In this document: one piece after another, positions 13,123 to 25,800 of the stretch | Numbering within the stretch: the first letter of the stretch is position 1 | Layout of the letters: each line of letters starts with the position of its first letter | NCBI GenBank assembly: GCA_964036045.1 | Contig: OZ038385.1 | Span: 39,811,680-39,875,679 of the forward strand | DNA length: 64,000 nucleotides | From: Eutreptiella sp. 'Long Island Sound 2002' | Taxonomy: Eukaryota; Euglenozoa; Euglenophyceae; Eutreptiales; Eutreptiaceae | Reading direction: 5' to 3' | Program-made: the position numbers and the translations under genes | Notes under the pieces: model-generated | What the model was told of the DNA's origin: nothing | What the model saw: the letters and a program-made list of their open reading frames with translations, nothing else | The model's database searches: none

Positions 13123-13992
13123 GACATCCATTAGGTGCCAACACGGAGCAAATTTGCACTTTTTCAGGGTCTTCTCAATTTTTCGTCGAATGCACCAAAA
13201 TTTCGTTCCGTAGGGGGGAGGGGTATGTGTATACTTTTTGAAATCTGTGAAAAAAGGCCGTTTCAGAAATGCATGGGTAAAGGGGGGACAGGTGACCATA
13301 TTTTTGAGTACAGAGGCCGAAGTTTTCGGTGTTTCAGGGTTTTCGGGCCTCAGGCTGCTCCGCACACGCGTGCGGGACACCAACTCATAGGTGTTCCCCT
13401 GGGTGCTCCGACATATTGTGGAATTGGAGGAAAGTGAAAGGAGATAAGTGGATGCATTTTGACGCGCTGAATCCAAATATTGTGGTCTCATGTCCCAACT
13501 TGACAGCCTGTTTGAGAAATTCTGCCATCTTTGATTTCTTGCACTCTGGTGAGCTTGATGCTGCAAGTTGCACCAGGCATCACCCGGGTGTCCAAGGTAG
13601 TTATTGGTCAAAGCCTTCAACATATTGGGGTCTTGAGGGGACCCATGTTGCACATGTCTTCTGCATATCAAATGCAACAAATCCACCCGAATGACTTGAC
13701 CCTCATATGCCCATATGTTGGAGTAATGGGGGTAGGGGTGCGGTGCAGTCTGTCTGAAACCAGACCAGAACAGGCACAAAAAACCCAAAATATCAACGGT
13801 AACGGCCAATTTTCGAAAAAATATGGTTCCGGACCCCCGCCCAACCAACCAATACATCTCGAAAAGCCCTTTTCAAGGGCTTTCCGAATATACCCCACAT
13901 ACCCCCCCCTTTGGGATACTCAGCGGGCACAAATGAGGCAACAAGGGCACCAACCCCTCAAAACGCTTCGTGTTGGCACCAAACGCGGTGTC

Positions 13993-14033
<41 letters not shown>

Positions 14034-14769
14034 GAGAGATAGAGGGAGGCCCGTATGGGTCCAGGGCCCCCGTGGTCGCCTGAGGCGCCATCATAAAATA
14101 CAGTCATGCCTTCAGTCCCAGGGGCCTGTCAGCTTTCCTGCCTGGCGCCTGCTCGGGTCGCAGCCGGGGGCCTCACGTGAGCCAGAACCTCTGGTGTGTC
14201 GGGGTCCGTGTGTGTGCGAGGGGGTGGGGGGGCTACGTTTGGAGCCTCCGTCACGGACACCCCCCCCTCTCAGGCCCCCCCCCCCCTCCGCCCCTTGTGC
14301 AGTGGTACCCCTCCAAACACGCATACCGCACCACTCGGCGTCCTGCGACGGGGGAAAGCGGTGCCTCCACGGGCCACGGCAAGACCACCGGGCCACGCCG
14401 CCGCCTGTCCAGGGCGGGGGCTGGGGCGCGGAAGGGACATGCGACACGGCGACGAGGCCCAGCCGGCGCGCTCGCCAGGCCCGGTCGCCCGGTCGCGGGG
14501 CCCGGTGCGCACAAGCGGATGTGTGTGGGATGCCCTGTTTGCGTGGGTGTCGCGCGCACCACGAACAGGGACTTGAGGACGCTACCAATACTGCGGACCG
14601 GGGGCACAGGACCGCAACACAAGTGGCGGTGCGGACAGCAAGAGCACAGACCTGATCCTCGTCCCCCGACTTGTCCCGGGCCGTTTTGTCGTCGTCCCTG
14701 AAGCAGAGAGTCGAGGTCCAGACACGCTGTCATGCCGGGGCTCGGCCCAGGCGCATTTGCTACGTTGGC

Positions 14770-14829
<60 letters not shown>

Positions 14830-14848
14830 CGCACGTGTGGTGTGCGTG

Positions 14849-14893
<45 letters not shown>

Positions 14894-17800
14894 ATCTCTG
14901 TGTGTGTGTGTGCGCGCGTGCGTGCCTGCATAACGAAGGCCCTCTTGCGTGCGTGCGTGTGTGTCAGGCGCCCAGGGCGCCCAGCCTATGCCCAGCCACT
15001 GTCTCCTTGACAGCAAGCGCCAGCTCCAATGGCATTTGTAACCGACAGTAACTGCCCCCAACCGCTTTGACAACCTCCTCCAACCGCCTGTCTAACCGCT
15101 TCTGGGGCCGCCTCTGAGGTCCCGTCCCTTCTACTGCATCGCTGGGGCTGGGGGTTCACGCAGCCACGCGGACAAGTCTGCACACACTGAAGCACCGTCC
15201 AGCCAAGAGCGACGGCACGCATACTCTGCAAAACTCTCATCCACGTAATCCCCTGAGTTCTCCGCGTCGTCCTCATACTCCTCCTCGTCATACTCCTCGT
15301 CATCATAGTTCTGCTCCGTGGCAGACCCGTGCCCGGAGCTGTCGGAGTCGGTCTCGTCGTTCTCACGCTTCTGCATCCGCTTCCGATGGTACTCCATGAT
15401 CCCTCGGATCTGAGGGGAGGACGGCGGCACCTCCAGTCCCTCGCTAGCCCCCGGGTACGTGCCCACCCCTGCATCCCACACCGGTCTCCACAACTCCGGC
15501 GGATGGGGCTGGGATTCAGCGCGGGTTCGATAGGGCCCCAGTGTGTGCGTGCAGGGGGGGGGTCCAGGCCCGCGCTTGAAAGGTAACCTCCCTTCCCCTC
15601 CCCTCCCCTCGGGGATGACTGGCAGTTCGGCCCCATCCGCCTCTGCCCGGCCCCCGGTGCGGAAGATGTATTAGAAGAGAGGAGGGGGGTCGGGGGCTGG
15701 GCACGCGGCCGTGGTGCGGGTTTGTTTGTCGTTGGCGGCGCCTATGGGCCTCTCGCCCTTGCACATCCCGACCCTCTGTGGGTCCGAACGTGGTTTGGTT
15801 GTGTCAACGGAGCCCCCGGATGACTTGTCCTGTTTGACTACTCCGGGGGTCGGCTGCCCCAGAGACGGGCTGGTGCCCGTGCCGTTGACCAGGGGCATCC
15901 CGATGCACACTCCGAGTCCGTGCGGGAGTTTGCGACGAGGGGGGGGGGGGTCTGGGACCAAAAACTTTGTGCACCACAAATGGCCTGACCAGATTTTCCC
16001 AACAGCAAATGTCGGTTTTTCCCACAATGGCCACTTCAGTCGGGGGGAGGGGGGCAGGGCGGTTCTTAACGGCAAAAAAAAAACAGTGTTCCGTTACACA
16101 GTCTTCCCAAAAAAGCCCGCAGGCACACCATGTGTTGGCGGTGGGCGGTGGGCGGTGGGCGGTTGGCGGTTGGCGGTTGGCAACTGGCGGTTGGTGGCGG
16201 TTGGTGGTTAGTGGCGGCGGCTGGTGGTTGGGGATTGGTGGTTGATGACGGTTGGCAGTGGTTGGCGGTTGGCGGTTGGCCGCCGCTGGCGGTTGGCGGT
16301 TGGTGGCGGTTGGTGGTTGGCGGTTGATGGTCCCTTGGGGCGGTCCCTAAGGGCGGTCCTTAACAAAAACTAATCTAGTTCCTTAAAGACCCCCCTGGAG
16401 GGGAGTCCTGCTACGGTTGTCAGCTGTTCTAATACATCCTCTTGCCCAGTGCCCCCCAACCGGTTTGCAACCGCCAGCCTTGGCTGACGAAACCGCTTGC
16501 CAGCCGCCAGTACCCGCTCGTGCAGCCCCTCTTCAAACCCCCCTTCAGCCCCTCGCAGCCTCCACCCCCGCACGGCCCCGGGGGGCGCTCCGGGGGACGG
16601 CAGCAGACGCCGCACACACAACCTCCGCCTTCGCCTGGGAGTACGTCACCCGCCCCTTGGCCTCGTAATGGTCCGGGTGCGTCAGCTCCTCGAACACCCG
16701 CTTGTTCTCCTTCGTCGGGGGGACCTCGATCCCGAGCTGCGCGCACACGTGCGACACGAACTTGCAGAACTGGGGCCGGTCCAGCGACTTGGAGTGCGAG
16801 CGGTCCGTCGCCCAGAACGTCTCGCGCATCAGCGTGTTGATGGGCTCGTTGTGGCGGGCGAGCAGCTCCGTGATCTGTGCGGAGAGGGGGGGGGGGGGGC
16901 ACGGCGGCGTCTCCGGAGGGGGGGGGGGGGGGCGGGAGGCAGGGGCGCCACGTGTGCCGCAGCACCCGCCACCATTGCCGGCAGCCCCAGCCCGCACTAT
17001 CAGCCGCACCCACACCCCAGCAACGCCCGCTTCCGATACCAGCAGCACCACCCGACGTCCTCGGCAGCGCCTGCGTGCTGCATCAGCAACAACCCCCAAA
17101 ATATATATCGGCAGCAGCATCCCAGAAATTGGACCGACACTGAGAAACGGAGCATTGGTCAGGCGGGGGGGGGGGGGGGTTGGATATAGACGCATGGCTG
17201 TGCAAGAACTTGGGGGGTGCCGCGGGGGGGGGGAGGCAGGAGATGGTGAGGGGTCCAGCCAGGGGGGCAACTGGGGTGAATACTTTTTTACCCCAAAAAA
17301 CATTCGGCAAAATGATCAGCAACGCTGCGTATGTGTGCATTCGAAGTCTAGCAGCCCAAATGGGTTGCAGTGGGGTGAGGTTGGGGATCAGAAAAAACTG
17401 CATGCCTTTCATGCAGATTTGATTTCTCCGGAGAATTCTGAGCATTTTGAGTCAACACACATGGGCAACCGGGCTTGCAATTGAGGGGGGGGGGGGGTCG
17501 ATAGAGCCCCCTGGCTAGACCCCCCCCTCCCCCAAAAAAGGCTCAATTGGCGGGACCCCCAAAATCCTACGGAGACTGACCCCCAGGCCTCGGAGGTGAC
17601 CCAGACCCAAAATCGGCAAAAAAAAAAATGAAAATGGGATTTTTGGAATCAGCGCGTCGAGGGGGTTCAGAAAAGTCACCGTTTGCCATGTATTTGGTGA
17701 AAAAAAAAATTTTGACCATTTTTGGTGCTCAAAAAAATTATCGGCGCGTTCAGCGCCAGTGTTCATGATAACTGATTCATGGTGCCTGTCAATTGAGCCC

Positions 17801-19777
17801 TTTTCCCAACCCCCTGTGTGACATTCCGTCGGATTGTTGTTTCTTTACGGGGCCCTGGACAGTCACCCGTTCTTCCCTTCGCATGTTGCGTCAGGTCGCT
17901 GCTTTCTGTCGGCCGCTGCGGCCAGATGTCTATTTTTCCAAGGAAAACCCCGCCTTGTGGGGCTCATAGCCCAACATCCCTGTATTATGGCAGAAGTGAC
18001 ACCCCCACTATATGGGATCGGTCATCGCACTGACGATGGCGGATTGAGTTGCACATTCCATCCCCCCCCTCCCCCTATCTGCGTGTCACGTCAGGTCTGG
18101 TATTTCGTCCGCACGTTTATACCAGCTCGTAAGTGACCACTTAGAAGCTTAGGAAGGGGGTGTACTAAGGTGGGACATAACACCCAGACAGACAGACAGA
18201 CAGAAAGAATTATCGGTTTAGAATTGATCCAGACAGACAGACAGACAGAATTCTCTGTTCAGGTTGGATCCAGACAGACAGGCAGAGACAGACGACGTCG
18301 CAGTGCTCTTGCTGGTGTCCTTTTCCCAACCCCCCCCCGATTTTGGGGGCTCTAGTGAACCCCCCCCCTCACTTGCAAGCTCGACATGCCCATCGGGTGA
18401 ACAACAAATATTGCGCTTACCCCCTGCCATACCCCTCGAAAAGGTGTTCGGCCCTGGGTCCCAGCCAAAATCGGAAACTCCCGGAAATCGGGTCCGGGAA
18501 CTTTGGGGGGTCCGGAGGGCGGCGGGGGGCCGGGGGGGGGGGGGGGCTTGTGGTCGCGGTCTGAATCAGGGGGCCCCCTTGGCATGGGTTCCCATGTTGG
18601 GACCCACCCAACGTTTGCTCGCTCTGTGACCCCACCCTTGCGCAAGGCAGCAGCAGCTGTTGGGGGCCACACACGTATGGCGAACGCACAGGCGACGTCA
18701 TCCTGAGGGGGGCCGCGCATTCGTGCACCATCTCGGATGTCAGGGGCCTGATGCATCCGTTTGAGGGATCTGGGCTAACAATGGTTCTCGGACTTGTTGC
18801 GCCCACTGATGAGCCCCACGGGTGTTGGGCCCCAGAACCGAACTGAAACGCCCCCTGTGTGTAGCAATTCCAAACTCTCCAACCATCTTCAACCCCCTCC
18901 ATCCCTCCCTAACATTGTCCCACCCTCTCCAACAGAGGGGGGGGGGGGGTGCCCAACCGCAGCCCTTGACACCAACACCCCCCCCCTCAAAATGATCAAA
19001 ATTTTTTGGAAGGTCCGGTCCCAGTTCGGCGCCATGGCCAAAACGTTGGGATCATCGGTGCCCCCCGTCAACGCATCGTCCACAACGGTTTGGCCCGCGA
19101 TGAATGGTCAGCGGCACCCACCCACATCCACAGCGGCAACCCCCTCTCAAGGTCAGCACCCCCCACCCATATCCCCGGCGCCACACACACGCACGTTCCC
19201 AGCAGCGCCCCGCCAGCGTCCCCAGCAGCACGCGATCAGCAGCACCCATCCACATCCTCAGCAGCACCCGATTGCGTTGTCTGCGGCACCAGCCCCCACC
19301 CACAGCAACAGCCACCCCCATCCCGAGCAGCTGCTCAGCGGCACACACCCCCAAACCGAGCACCCGCCCTCAGCCGATGTGCCAGAAGGCCACCTGTTTT
19401 GCAGTAGTCACGGGTTCACCAGTGAGCTCCGGGTGCGTTGGCAGTCGGTACTGGTTGCGGACCATAGACGTCTGGCCCCTCGGAGAGGAGTTGTCACTGA
19501 GGCTGGTCTTCGGTCTGGGGGGTTGGTTCTGCGGTGCGTACCGACTGCATCCGTAATCGTGGTCCTGGAACAAGTTGAGCGGATGGGAGTAGGTGAAGGA
19601 GGTCTGCGAAGGGCTGATTGCACAGGAAGGGGGGGGAGAGGTTTGGGCAGGCGTGCGTGGAGGGGCCAGGGGGTCGTATAGGGGGGAAGAGGATTGTGCA
19701 CAGTTGGTGAGGATCGTCCTCCCCAACTCTCCAGCCCTCTCCAGGCCTCGTACCCGTCGCTACTGTTGCTGCTGCTG

Positions 19778-19812
<35 letters not shown>

Positions 19813-22800
19813 CATCCAGACTTGTGGTGGGAGTGGCCTTGAGACGGCTGGGGTTCTGTAGCCACAATCCACACTCATGTTGGATGTGGCCCCAATACAG
19901 CACGGGTCACGTTGCCACAATCCACACTGATCTACACCCCAGTGCCCGTGAGAGCATTGTGTACGCCCTCCATCACCCGGCCTCGTTCCAGATGCTTTGG
20001 CGGGTGTCCCCTGGTACAACGTGGTGGTTCTGTTGCTGTTGACCTGTCCAAACTGCCACAGCCCTGAGCTCCAATACCGTCTCCAATTGCCTCTGACCCC
20101 CTTTGCAGTGGAATACTGTGGAGGGTTGGATAGGACTGTAGAGAATGGAAGAGGTTTGGATGGGGTTGAGGACAGTGTGTGGAGAGAGTTGAGGGTGCGG
20201 GCCGGAGAAATTGGGAGAGTTGGGAAGTGTTGGAGAGCACAGGGGGTTCCCAGTGCAGCCCCCGACAGCGCCACCCCTGAACCATTTTGGCCCTCTGAAA
20301 AGGTGGGGGGGGGGGGGCGGGGTCCTTGGGGGCCAGGCTGGGGATTCCGGGTGCCCCTACATGCATAACTCAAAAGGATCCCCTTCTTGCACTGTTCATT
20401 TTGAACACACATATGTGGGGTTTTTGAAAAAAATATTCTCACCCCCTCCCAGTCCCAGCAGCCAGGGTTGGGGGGCTGGATGGGGGAGGTCAGGGGGAAC
20501 GCTTTGCGGCGCGCAGGGAAAGGGTAATTAGCTTTACTGTACACTGTCCAAGAAATCTACAATGGAACAAAAAAGTTCCGTGCACGGTATGGCGGGGACC
20601 TCTTGGGGACTGTAGGTCACATCCTCAACACGCCAATAGTTGTAGTGGAGATCTGCGAGCGGCGCTACTAAACCGCGGGCAACTTAGAGGATCTGTAGTC
20701 CCGGATGCCGCTACCACAGCCTCAAAAGCAGTCTTCTCTATGGGAGCGTGGGTAGTTGTAGATGGGCCTTCCGTCACCCCAACTGGAGGGGCCACGCCTA
20801 AGCGTGGGAGTCCATCACCCCAATTCGAGGGGCCACGCCTAAGCGTGGGAGTCCATCACCCCAACTCGAGGGGCCTCCAACGTGGAGAAGAAGATTGTGA
20901 ACCGGTTATCCTCACTAGCACCGGAAATTTCCGTGGGAGGCAGTAGGGAGGAATACAAGTGCACCATTTGTGAAAGAAAGAGGCCCAAAAAGGAAAATGT
21001 AGCAATAAAACGGGAGAAACAATGACGTGTGGGGTTTTAAACGGTATGTAGAAAATGTGTGTAATGCAGCACTATTCCGCCTGAATTCTGGGACAATTAC
21101 CCATACAGCGTGCCACAGGGTGCACGCTGCACGCGCTGCAAAGGAAGCGTTCCCAGGGGTCATGCTTTGCATACATATTTGGATTCCCCATGAAATCCTG
21201 AGCATTTTGAGTATAAACACATGGAGTAGAAACGAAAATTTATCCCCCACCACTTCATTCCATTTCCAAGGCCTTTGGTGCCAAATTGGGACCGGACCTT
21301 CTGAACATTTACGCATACATTTTTTTGGGGGGGGGTCAAGGGCTGCAGTTGGGCAGCCCCCCATGTTGGAGAGGGTTGGACAGTGTCAGGGAGGGTTGGA
21401 GGGGGTTGAAGATGGTTGGAAAATTTGGAATTGCTACACACAGGGGGCGTTTCAGTCCAGCTCTGGAGCCCAACACCCGTGGCAGGAGGGGTGGTGGAGG
21501 CTTAGAGGGGAGGCGGGGGGGGGGGGCAAAAAATTCCAGCTTCTTTTGGCATGTTGAAATGCCCCGCCGGACACACAGAAGTGGGGGTATGAACCTGTCT
21601 CCCTTTCACCATCATTTGACCATCAGTGAAAATACAACAGGTCACTCCGGCAGACGCACAAATGAATCTGCAAAGGCATCCCCTGAGCAGTGCAAGGCAT
21701 AGCTTCGTGATGCTTTGGCCTTGCAGTGTTGGCCGGCGGCTGTTCCGGGCACAGTGAAGCACTTCAACCACCACTGATCCACACCCAACAGGAGTGAGCA
21801 TTGTAGCGGCATCATGCTTGTCATCACAGGGCCTTCCCCAGAGTGAGTGTGGTTTGTCGTGACATATGCCCTGCTGAAAAATAACAACCCCTGCTCCTCC
21901 CCTTTGGCGTGGGGCGCACCAGCCCCGATCCGTAAAATGGGGTAGGTTTGCCAATCGATACTGCCAGTTGCACGCACTTGGTTGTGTGGTTGTGCGGCCG
22001 CACTTGGGGGGGGGTGGATGCAGGGCACCCCTCAACATCATCGACGGTTTAAAGCCACCACCACCCCATGACACACGTGGTGTGGCATGCATGGCACACA
22101 CGTCGAGAATGTGTGGCGGTATTCCCAAGTGTAAAGCCGTCACGGACCGCGCGACTGCACCGGCAGCCGCAGCCCCACGTAGCAATTCCAGTTTATGGGC
22201 CCTAGTTCTGAAGGCATCCGGACCGAATCGCGGATACAATCGCCCCCGTTTCCATTGGTGGAGGATGGGGGAACGGGGGGGGGGGGGGTGGCTGGGGGCC
22301 CAGACGACAAATTACCAATACCAGAGGCGCCCGGGCAAGAATATGAGTATGAGCATCGGTGATGACTTTCCAATTGGACTGCAGAGCGACCCCATTTCCA
22401 AACACCAAACAGGCCGTGGTGCACGCTGTCTCATCGTTTGTCCGGAACAGACCGCACGGCAGAAGCGGAAGGAAACGCAAACGTCACCGCCCCAAGGGGC
22501 AGGGGGGGGGGGGGGGCAGACCCGGGGGTCGACGCTGTAGGAGTGCATGACAGAGAACGGGCGCGCCGGGTTGAACGTTGGCATTGGATCCCTCCGCTCG
22601 TGCATCCGCTTGCGGTGTTCGATGGCCCTCGCCACGTCCCCGTGCTGCTCCGTCAGCGTCTGGAACGCCGCGTGGCGGTTCTTTCGGTACTCCACCAATC
22701 TCCTCTTCCACACAGGGGCGCGCAGTCCATGTTCGCGCTGTGCAGTGTCTCCTGAGAAGCAACGGACACGCTGGCAGCCAACAGCACGACCTCCCCGATC

Positions 22801-25800
22801 ACCTCCCCGACATGGCGCCTCGGCTGCCGGAGGTCTCACACGAATTCCTTGCTGCAGCTTGCTCCGATTGGTACACGTTTCTCGATGGACAATGTGCGAG
22901 TAGTTGAGGATTCATTTACGCCGCCCCCCCCTGTATAAGCTACGCCCATGTACACAATTATTACGGTCCCTACGCCTACTGTAGCTTGGACAAGGGCGTG
23001 GCTTGCGCGCAACACATACAACTGCCAACGCACACGTGCGCAGGCCACATGTGCTGAAACAGGCAATTCAGGGCCTATGAAATGCATCAGACTGAACAAA
23101 AAAAAATTCCTGGTGCACCAGCAGGGGGCCACATGTGCTGAAATTAGCAAATGTGCCGACAAACCCATGTCTTATGTGGCCGCACTACATTTCGTACGTA
23201 CTTAAATTACTCACACAATTAATACGGTCCCTGCGCCTACTGTAGCTTGGACAAGGGGTGGCTTATACGGAGGGGGGGGGGGGGTACAAGCGCAGATTGT
23301 CCTCACAAAACATGGCGCGTCCACAAAACACAGACCACCATCAGCTCGGGGCAAATAAAGCTGAAAGCAAAGGACTGTACCGATTGCTTCTTGTTGCCAC
23401 CACATGCCGAGAGGCACAGTGGCTATGTTGATGGAATGTGATGGGAATGGGTGTTGCACTTGGGGTGACGGGGAAATGAAACGCTTGTGGCATCGTGAGG
23501 CATGGGGATGAGGCGTGGATGGTGTATTGCCGAACGACGGGGAATGCGAGGACGGACTCTGGGGACCTGGACCCGTGCCGCCTGTCATGACGCACAGCGA
23601 ATGGTGAAGTGCTCGGCATGTGAATATGACCTGCAAGGTTTCTCTTTGGTTGACGACGTCTTGGCTGACCATGTGATGCTCCTTGCGGTGGAGGATGGGG
23701 CACGACAAGTAACAAATGGTGGCGAGGCACAAGGACAGAGGGGGCAAATCGACAAGGAGAGTCACCGAACCTGGTTGGGCAGCTAATTTTACGAAAATCA
23801 AACTCAAAATCTTTTTCCCAAAATCAAAATCGTTTTACCAAAATCAATTTTCACCAGAATCAAAATCAAGATTTGGTAAAAAGATTTTTGATTTTGGTAA
23901 AAGACTTTGGCAATCAGAAGAGGCAGTCCAGCACCACACACTGCACCATCTTGGAACCCAAGCCAGCAGTCCTGCACAACCGGTAGACCTGCATGACAAG
24001 CAGGGGGTCAGGGTGGACCTGAAAACTGAGTCTGGGTCGGAGTGGACTGCTGTGCTTTCTGGGCCTTCATGGGCCCATGAAAGAACCCGCCGTGTCTGTG
24101 GCCGACCCAGAAATCGAGCTGATCTGCAGTGGGAAACGGACTGTGCTGGCGTTGAGGCCCACTTGGGCCACAGAGATGTGCATGTGCGACCAAGGCAGGG
24201 ATGCAGCCCGGGGGGAAAGGGATGACGGAGTGGGGGATCTTGTGGCCCCTCAGGGCGTAAGCACTTGGGAGGCCGGGTTTTCGTTTGCGGGGGGGGGGGG
24301 GGTCGATAGAGCCCTCCGGCCGGACCCCTCCCCCCCGAAAAGGGGGCTCAATTGACAGGAAAGGTTGCTAAATCTTGGTGGTTTACAGTTGACCCACCAG
24401 ATGCGCACACCCACATGGAGCGGGCAACCAGGGCCCTGCACACCGCAAAGTTCCACGTCATCCAATACTACATCCCCCTGAAATTCATCACCACGTGCTT
24501 CGGGCAGAGGTTTGGCCAGTAACCGCCAGTGGTTGGCGGTTAACCACCGGCCCAGGGGGGTTGTTCAGGGCCTTTTTCGCAAACCGTTGATTCAGGAAAG
24601 CCCTGCCCTGAGTGCATCGCCCTGGTGCTGGGACCAGCAGGCTTCAATGCAGCCTTTCCAAATCCAGAGTTTGAGGGGGGAAACACAACCACTGCGGCCC
24701 GGGCTGTGATGGAGGGTCCTGTCCAAAAGCTGCACACTTTTGAGGGTTGGGGGCCAAAAACAGCCATTTTTAGCCTGGAACAGCGCCCGATCTGATTTTT
24801 GCCCATTCCGCGCGTCCTTCCTTGCTGCTGTTGCTGTTGCTGTTGCTTCTTGCTGCTTGCTGCCAAACCTGGTAGGGCCGCCCTAGACACCAAAGAGGGG
24901 TATAAAGCCTCGCTGGTTCCACCATCTCGATGACCCTGACCCTAACTTAAGCGGCCCTGTTGGCCCCCCAAATGAAACTTTCAGAATACTGATGGCGAAA
25001 GCGACGGTCAAATGAGGGCGTTGTGCTCATTTGAGTGTGTTTTGGCCCTGTTTGGACCCCCCCACACACACACCGCCTTGGAAATGTGTATGCCAGCCCT
25101 TGAGATGCTCTCAAACGGACATTCCGGGGCCATTTTGACGTTGTTGCAACCCTTTTGCCCCCCCCCCCCCAACAGTCTGGACAATAGGCTGCCATTCTGG
25201 GACCAGAAAATGGCTTGGACTTCTAATCCATCATGTCCCGATTCGGACTACAGTGGCAGTCCGGGACTCGGTGGGATGGGATGCGATGTTTCCGAGGCAC
25301 GTTTGAGCCTGTCCTGACCACCTTTGCGAAGCCATCCAGTCGGCATGCACGAGACCTTGGGGTACACAGGCGTTGAAGAGAGGGGTGGATGGAAAAGCGC
25401 TGATGCGGCACCGAGCGATAAAATATTCCGAACAGTTTCGATTCTTTGGGGCCAGTTCGCTGCCCATTTCCAGGCCATTAGCAGCCTTCAGCTCTGCCAC
25501 TGACTATACGTTCAGTCCTGTGAGCCCCTTTTCCGAGCCCCTCGCCAGTTTGGGCTCGAACGCTGCAGGCGTTGTCAACTCCCCGCGTACTGTGCGGCGA
25601 AGATGGGCCTCTCTAGTGTGTGTATTGACGTGTGCAGTGTGGGAGGCGGTCACGCGCGATGGACCGCGACCGGCACGGGGGCCACAGCGACGGTCGACGC
25701 TGGGCGCTGCAGGCAGAGGGAGAATGCACGCAGTGACCTGAGGAGTCCAGGGAGTTGTCGGAGTACTGGGGACTGCCCGGGTTCTGTGGACTGTACGGAC

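Noticed and set aside
13531-14655. 374-codon plus-strand open frame
   Set aside because: Runs through the GA microsatellite (poly Arg-Glu) and an element end; no coherent domain, and opposite-strand frames are equally long.
19408-20544. 378-codon minus-strand open frame with poly-Gln
   Set aside because: It crosses a CTG microsatellite and dispersed repeats, lies inside a gene A intron on the same strand, and has no domain; the plus strand is also open for long stretches.
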